The notes under the pieces: generated by a model
Database searches by the model: none
Told to the model about the DNA's origin: nothing
Seen by the model: only the letters and a program-made list of their open reading frames with translations
From: an uncultured Paracoccaceae bacterium
Lineage (GTDB): Bacteria > Pseudomonadota > Alphaproteobacteria > Rhodobacterales > Rhodobacteraceae
Direction: 5' to 3'
DNA: 64,000 nucleotides
Assembly: GCA_947503775.1 (NCBI GenBank)
Contig: CANNFE010000006.1
Coordinates: 124,001 to 188,000, forward strand
Shown: positions 60,230 through 64,000 of the stretch, piece after piece
Numbering within the stretch: the stretch's first letter is position 1
How the letters are laid out: every line of letters begins with the position of its first letter
Program-made: the position numbers and the translations under genes

Positions 60230-61511
60230 CCCGCCTACCCGCGACCCAGACGTCGCGGATGGCGCGGTCGTCGCCCATCATGAGCGTCGGAAAGAGCGCC
60301 TCCCAGATGCTCTCGGCCCGATCGGTGCGCTGGGCGATAGCGGGCGTGGAGGCAAGATCGAGGATCGTGAGGTCCGCCTCGTAGCCTGGGGCGAGCGTTC
60401 CGATCCGGTCCTGAAGGTGCAGCGCCCGGGCGCCGCCTGCGGTGGCCAGCCAAAGAAGCTGCGCCGGATGAAGCGCAGTGCCTCGCAATTGCGCGATCTC
60501 GTAGGTCGCGGCCATGGTGCGCAGCATGGAAAAGGACGAGCCGCCGCCGGTATCGGTCGCAAGGCCGACGGGGATGCCGCGCGCCGAGAGACCTGCCAGA
60601 TCGAAGAGGCCCGAGCCGATGAAGGTGTTCGAGGTCGGGCAATGGGCGATGGCCGCGCCGGTTTCGGTCAGGCGATCGATTTCTCGCGGCTCAAGGTGGA
60701 TGGCGTGGCCATAGATCCCGCGCGCGCCCAAAAGGCCCGCCGCCTCGTAGGTGTCGAGGTAATCGCGGGCTTCGGGGAAGAGGTCCCGGACCCATGCGAT
60801 CTCGTCGGTCTGTTCGCTGAGATGGGTTTGCATCAGGCAGGTCGGGTTGGCGGACCAGAGGGCGCCGAGCGCCTCGAGCTGCTCGCGGGTTGAGGTGGGT
60901 GAAAAGCGCGGCGTGATCGCATACTGCGCGCGACCCTTGCCATGCCAGCGCTCGATCAGGGCGAGGCTGTCGTCATGGGCCGATTGCGGCGTGTCCTGCA
61001 GGCCCGTCGGAGCGTTGCGGTCCATGCAGGTCTTGCCCGCGACGATGCGCATGTCGCGGCGGGCGGCCTCGGTAAAGAGAGCCTCGACGCTTTGCGGGTG
61101 GATCGTGCAGTAGCTGGCGAGCGTGGTCGTTCCGTTCTGAAGCGCAAGATCCAGCGTGAGGGCCGCGACGGCGCTGGCATAGGCGGGATCGCCGAACTTT
61201 ATTTCCTCGGGGAAGGTATAGGTGTTGAGCCAGTCGATCAGGCGTTTGCCCCAGCTCGCGATAATGCGTGTCTGGGGATAGTGCATGTGGGCATCGACGA
61301 AGCCGGGAGAGATCAGAGCGTCGCCATAATCGGTGATCGTCGCCTGCGGATGCGCATCGCGCAGGTCCTTGGCAGAGCCGATGGCGGCAATCGTGCCGTT
61401 CTCGATCAGGAGCGCGCCGCGCGGATCGTGATGGGCGGCGGCTTCGGGCGGGGCCGCCATGGGCGTGTCCTCGAAGTGGAGGATCTGGCCGAGAAGGAGA
61501 TGACTGGACAT
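60204..61511 (-). CDS. guaD: Guanine deaminase
   Basis: The 435-residue amidohydrolase has the zinc motif PGFVDAHMHYPQTRIIASWG (HxH with the guanine-deaminase-specific YPQT), TLASYCTIHPQSVEALF, the later QTHLSEQTDEIAWV His, and SLATDTGGGSSFSML with the catalytic Asp (LATDTGGG). It converts guanine to xanthine. It stands alone on the minus strand, divergent from mgtE with 102 bases between. Confidence 0.92.
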   Translation of the reverse strand: MSSHLLLGQILHFEDTPMAAPPEAAAHHDPRGALLIENGTIAAIGSAKDLRDAHPQATITDYGDALISPGFVDAHMHYPQTRIIASWGKRLIDWLNTYTFPEEIKFGDPAYASAVAALTLDLALQNGTTTLASYCTIHPQSVEALFTEAARRDMRIVAGKTCMDRNAPTGLQDTPQSAHDDSLALIERWHGKGRAQYAITPRFSPTSTREQLEALGALWSANPTCLMQTHLSEQTDEIAWVRDLFPEARDYLDTYEAAGLLGARGIYGHAIHLEPREIDRLTETGAAIAHCPTSNTFIGSGLFDLAGLSARGIPVGLATDTGGGSSFSMLRTMAATYEIAQLRGTALHPAQLLWLATAGGARALHLQDRIGTLAPGYEADLTILDLASTPAIAQRTDRAESIWEALFPTLMMGDDRAIRDVWVAGRRVSRAAAAP

Positions 61512-61613
61512 GGCCGCACCCTAGGTCGGAGTTCAGGCGGGGTAAATCACATGCGGCTTGCCGGGGAGGCGGGTCTGCGTATGGTGCGCCGGGCGGCTTG
61601 AAGGAGACCTTCG

Positions 61614-62993
61614 ATGACGGATGAGACGATCGAGATCGAGGGTGACGCCGACGGCTATGCCCTAGAGGCGAAAAAGGTTCAGAAGATCCTTTCCGCGGTC
61701 GATACCGGCGATGAGCAGCAGCTGGCGAGCCTGCTTGAGCCGCTGCACCCTGCCGATGTGGCCGACCTTCTTGAGCAGATCGAGGACAAGCCGCGCGCGG
61801 AGCTTCTGGATCTGTGGAAGAGCGGCTTTGACGGCGAGGTTCTGTCGGAGCTCAAGGAGAGCCTGCGCGAGGATGTGATCGATCAGCTCACGCCCGATGC
61901 GCTGGCCTCGGCGGTGCGCGATCTGGAAAGCGACGATGTCGTCGATCTGGTCGAGGATCTGGGCGACGAACAGCAGGAAGCGGTTCTCGATGCGCTCGGG
62001 ACGATGGACCGGCAGGCGGTCGAGACGGCGCTGGCCTGGCCGGAGGAAAGCGCCGGACGCCTGATGCAGGCCGAGACGGTGCGCGCGCCCGAGCATTGGA
62101 CGGTGGGCGAGACGATCGACTATCTGCGCGGCGAGGAGGATCTGCCCGATCAGTTCTACCACGTGATCCTGATCGATCCGCGCATGAAACCTGTGGGTTA
62201 TGTCACGCTGGGCCGTCTGTTGGGATCGCGCCGGGAGGTTCCGCTTCGCGATCTTGTGGAGGACAGCTTTCGGATCATTCCTGCGGTTCAGGACGAAGGC
62301 GAGGTGGCTTACGCCTTCAATCAGTATCACCTGATTTCCGCGCCGGTCGTGGATGACGATGGCCGTCTGGTGGGGGTCATCACCATCGATGACGCGATGG
62401 CGGTCCTTGATGAGGAGCATGAGGAGGACATTCTGCGTCTGGCCGGTGTGGGCGAGGGGTCGCTGACCGACCGGGTGATCAACACGACGCGCCAGAGGCT
62501 GCCCTGGCTGGCGGTGAATCTCGTGACGGCGATTCTGGCGAGCCTCGTGATCGCGCAATTCGAGATGGCGCTCCAGCAGATCGTGGCTTTGGCGGTGCTG
62601 ATGCCGATCGTCGCCTCGATGGGCGGGAATGCGGGGACGCAATCGCTGACCGTCGCGGTGCGCTCGATCGCGACCAAGGATCTGACCGGATCGAATGTGT
62701 GGCGCGTGATCCGGCGGGAGGTCGGGGTGGGGCTGGTTAACGGTGTGATCTTTGCCGTGATCATGGGCATCGTCGGGGTGATTTGGTTCGGCTCTCCGAT
62801 GCTGGGCGTCGTGATCGCGCTTGCCATGGTGATCAACATGGTCGCCGCCGGGCTGGCCGGAACGGTGATCCCGGTGATCCTTGAAAAGCTGAGGGTCGAT
62901 CCGGCTTTGGCCTCGGGGGCCTTCGTGACCACGGTGACGGATGTCGTTGGGTTCTTCGCGTTCCTCGGGTTGGCCGTGGTGATGCTGCTGTGA
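61614..62993 (+). CDS. mgtE: Magnesium transporter MgtE
   Basis: The 459-residue protein has the MgtE layout: an acidic N-domain of helical repeats (residues about 20-140, LLEPLHPADVADLLEQIEDK), paired CBS domains (about 145-265, VGYVTLGRLLGSRREVPLRD), a plug helix, and five C-terminal membrane segments with PWLAVNLVTAILASLVIAQF and the pore-lining GNAGTQSLTVAVRS. It admits magnesium when the cytoplasmic level is low. AAGGAG precedes the ATG. The stop overlaps the next gene in GTGA. Confidence 0.95.
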   Translation: MTDETIEIEGDADGYALEAKKVQKILSAVDTGDEQQLASLLEPLHPADVADLLEQIEDKPRAELLDLWKSGFDGEVLSELKESLREDVIDQLTPDALASAVRDLESDDVVDLVEDLGDEQQEAVLDALGTMDRQAVETALAWPEESAGRLMQAETVRAPEHWTVGETIDYLRGEEDLPDQFYHVILIDPRMKPVGYVTLGRLLGSRREVPLRDLVEDSFRIIPAVQDEGEVAYAFNQYHLISAPVVDDDGRLVGVITIDDAMAVLDEEHEEDILRLAGVGEGSLTDRVINTTRQRLPWLAVNLVTAILASLVIAQFEMALQQIVALAVLMPIVASMGGNAGTQSLTVAVRSIATKDLTGSNVWRVIRREVGVGLVNGVIFAVIMGIVGVIWFGSPMLGVVIALAMVINMVAAGLAGTVIPVILEKLRVDPALASGAFVTTVTDVVGFFAFLGLAVVMLL

Positions 62994-63532
62994 GCAAGGA
63001 GGCGATGCGCAAGGCGGCCTTTGCCCGGCGCAAGGCCGCGCATGAGGCGGCGCCCGTGGGCGCGGCGGGGCGGCTCTCCGAGCTTTTGGCGGGTCATCGG
63101 GGCGTTGCCGTCTCGGGCTATCTGCCGATCCGGACCGAGATTGACCCGGTGCCCGCGATGGCCGAAGCGGTCGCCTGGGGGCCGGTGGGTGTGCCCGTGA
63201 TCGCAGGGGAGGCGCAGCCGCTGCAATTCCGCGCATGGTCGCCGGAGGGCGCCTTGGTGGAGGGGCCTTTCGGCGTGCCCGTGCCGCAAGAGGGCGACTG
63301 GATGAGGCCCGAGATCCTGATCGTACCGCTCCTGGCCTTTGACCGGACGGGCGCGCGGCTTGGCTATGGCGGAGGATACTATGACCGGACGCTGGCGGCT
63401 TTACGCGCGGATGGTGCCTGTCTGGCCGTGGGGTTCGCCTATGCGGCGCAGGAGGTGACCGCCGTGCCGACCGAGCCGACGGATGCGCCGCTCGATATGA
63501 TCATAACGGAGCGGGAGGTGATCGTTCCGTGA
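62990..63532 (+). CDS. 5-formyltetrahydrofolate cyclo-ligase
   Basis: The 180-residue protein shows the family motifs: MRKAAFARRKAAHEAAPVGA at the start, VSGYLPIRTEIDPVP, LIVPLLAFDRTGARLGYGGG with YYDRTLAAL, and a late DMIITE. It converts 5-formyl-THF to 5,10-methenyl-THF using ATP. It starts at GTG 62990, overlapping the mgtE stop, and is followed by the ymdB-like gene after 88 bases. Confidence 0.92.
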   Translation: MSKEAMRKAAFARRKAAHEAAPVGAAGRLSELLAGHRGVAVSGYLPIRTEIDPVPAMAEAVAWGPVGVPVIAGEAQPLQFRAWSPEGALVEGPFGVPVPQEGDWMRPEILIVPLLAFDRTGARLGYGGGYYDRTLAALRADGACLAVGFAYAAQEVTAVPTEPTDAPLDMIITEREVIVP

Positions 63533-63620
63533 GCGCGACCCTCGTCCAAAGCGGCGCGGTTGGCGGACGCGCGTCGATCTGGCGCTTGTTTTCGCGGGCG
63601 CTGCCGCCTACGCCCCTCTG

Positions 63621-64000
63621 ATGAGATTGCTTTTCCTCGGAGACGTCATGGGCCGGTCCGGGCGGTCGGCCATCACCGGGCGACTTGCGGCGCTGCGGGA
63701 GCGGCTGCGGGCCGATTTCGTTGTCGTCAACGCAGAGAACGCGACCGGCGGGATGGGACTGAGCGCCGATCACGCCAAGCTGCTGCTGGAGGCGGGCGCC
63801 GATTGTCTGACGCTGGGCGATCATGCCTTCGATCAAAAGGACATGCTGTGTTTCATCGAAAGCGAGCCGCGGATCCTGCGCCCACTGAACTTTTCCAAGG
63901 TGGCGCCCGGGCGGGGCGCGCGCCTTTTCGAGGCGCGGGGCGGGCGCAAGGTTCTGGTGGCGCAGGTTCTGGGGCAGGTTTTCATGAAGCGGGCCTTTGA
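63621..64000 (+). CDS. YmdB-type (TIGR00282) metallophosphoesterase, partial
   Basis: The plus strand from ATG 63621 is open to the window edge and gives 126 residues. MRLLFLGDVMGRSGRSAITG has the metal-binding GDVxG motif, VVVNAENATGGMGLS has the NAEN motif, and LTLGDHAFDQKD has the GDH(A)xDxK motif. These define the YmdB group of calcineurin-like phosphodiesterases, which hydrolyse cyclic nucleotides and affect development in Bacillus. The 3' end lies outside the window. It follows the cyclo-ligase gene and is probably in the same operon. Confidence 0.88.
   Translation, partial: MRLLFLGDVMGRSGRSAITGRLAALRERLRADFVVVNAENATGGMGLSADHAKLLLEAGADCLTLGDHAFDQKDMLCFIESEPRILRPLNFSKVAPGRGARLFEARGGRKVLVAQVLGQVFMKRAF

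Noticed and set aside
62940..63000. 6S RNA, which lies beside the 5-formyl-THF cyclo-ligase gene in gammaproteobacteria
   Set aside because: The cyclo-ligase gene overlaps mgtE in GTGA, leaving no room upstream. The 88 bases downstream show no 6S-like long hairpin.

Overview
The window is a GC-rich, densely coded stretch of chromosome from an alphaproteobacterium, most likely a member of the Rhodobacteraceae (Roseobacter/Rhodobacter group). The evidence is a PhyR/NepR/EcfG general stress response locus, a class A RNase P RNA, a DUF1127 protein, a MOFRL-type glycerate kinase beside an alanine/serine-glyoxylate-type aminotransferase, GatCA-dependent amidation, and heavy use of ATGA/GTGA/TGATG overlaps between genes. 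No tRNA, rRNA, CRISPR array, transposase or prophage gene was seen.

Layout. 1-5.3 kb: surface-glycan genes, with two glycosyltransferases on the minus strand and, divergently, a WbpM-type nucleotide-sugar 4,6-dehydratase and a UDP-sulfoquinovose-synthase-like enzyme. 5.4-8.0 kb: an ECF sigma factor coupled to a membrane-anchored VWA protein. 8.0-13.6 kb: a complete oppABCDF peptide ABC transporter on the minus strand. 14-16.6 kb: glycerate kinase, aminotransferase and a 58-residue membrane protein. 16.8-19.9 kb: valS, with an AT-richer insert. 20.2-22.3 kb: an RTX protein, then a DUF3592 membrane protein whose 3' end is cut by a 263-bp MITE-like element. 22.4-25.7 kb: an orphan CoxL-type molybdenum hydroxylase and a DUF2235 hydrolase. 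25.7-28.1 kb: a thioesterase and the divergent metF/metR pair. 28.1-39.9 kb: a stress-response island (FNT channel, DUF2945, host-attachment-like protein, topoisomerase IB, MATE pump, Crp/Fnr regulator, pseudo-receiver, DUF883, phyR, nepR-ecfG-histidine kinase-phospholipase D, AI-2E transporter, CsbD). 39.9-47.1 kb: dtd, a sugar kinase, and a SPFH / zinc-ribbon / DUF2927 / TelA / XpaC membrane-stress neighbourhood. 47.1-53.7 kb: rluB, tadA, a metallo-hydrolase, a ceramidase-like protein, gatC-gatA, a lipoprotein, a cell-wall amidase and rnpB. 53.7-64 kb: a PAS protein, rpmG, a GNAT enzyme, a Bax-inhibitor-1 protein, DUF1127/LysR, a quinone oxidoreductase, an XRE regulator, an IMPase, a CAP lipoprotein, guanine deaminase, mgtE, 5-formyl-THF cyclo-ligase and a partial YmdB-type phosphodiesterase.

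How the parts work together. PhyR would sequester NepR under stress and free EcfG, with the linked HisKA_2 kinase as input. Sites of the form GGAAC-N16/17-C(A/G)TT lie before phyR, the DUF883 gene, the Crp/Fnr gene and the DUF2945 operon, with a weaker one before csbD. They suggest that much of 28-40 kb is one local EcfG regulon. The main oddities are the MITE interrupting the DUF3592 gene with a TA target duplication, the AT-rich insert in valS, a cell-wall amidase that seems to start at CTG inside a CTGA overlap, and four convergent gene pairs that share a 4-bp CTAG or TTAG as both stop codons.
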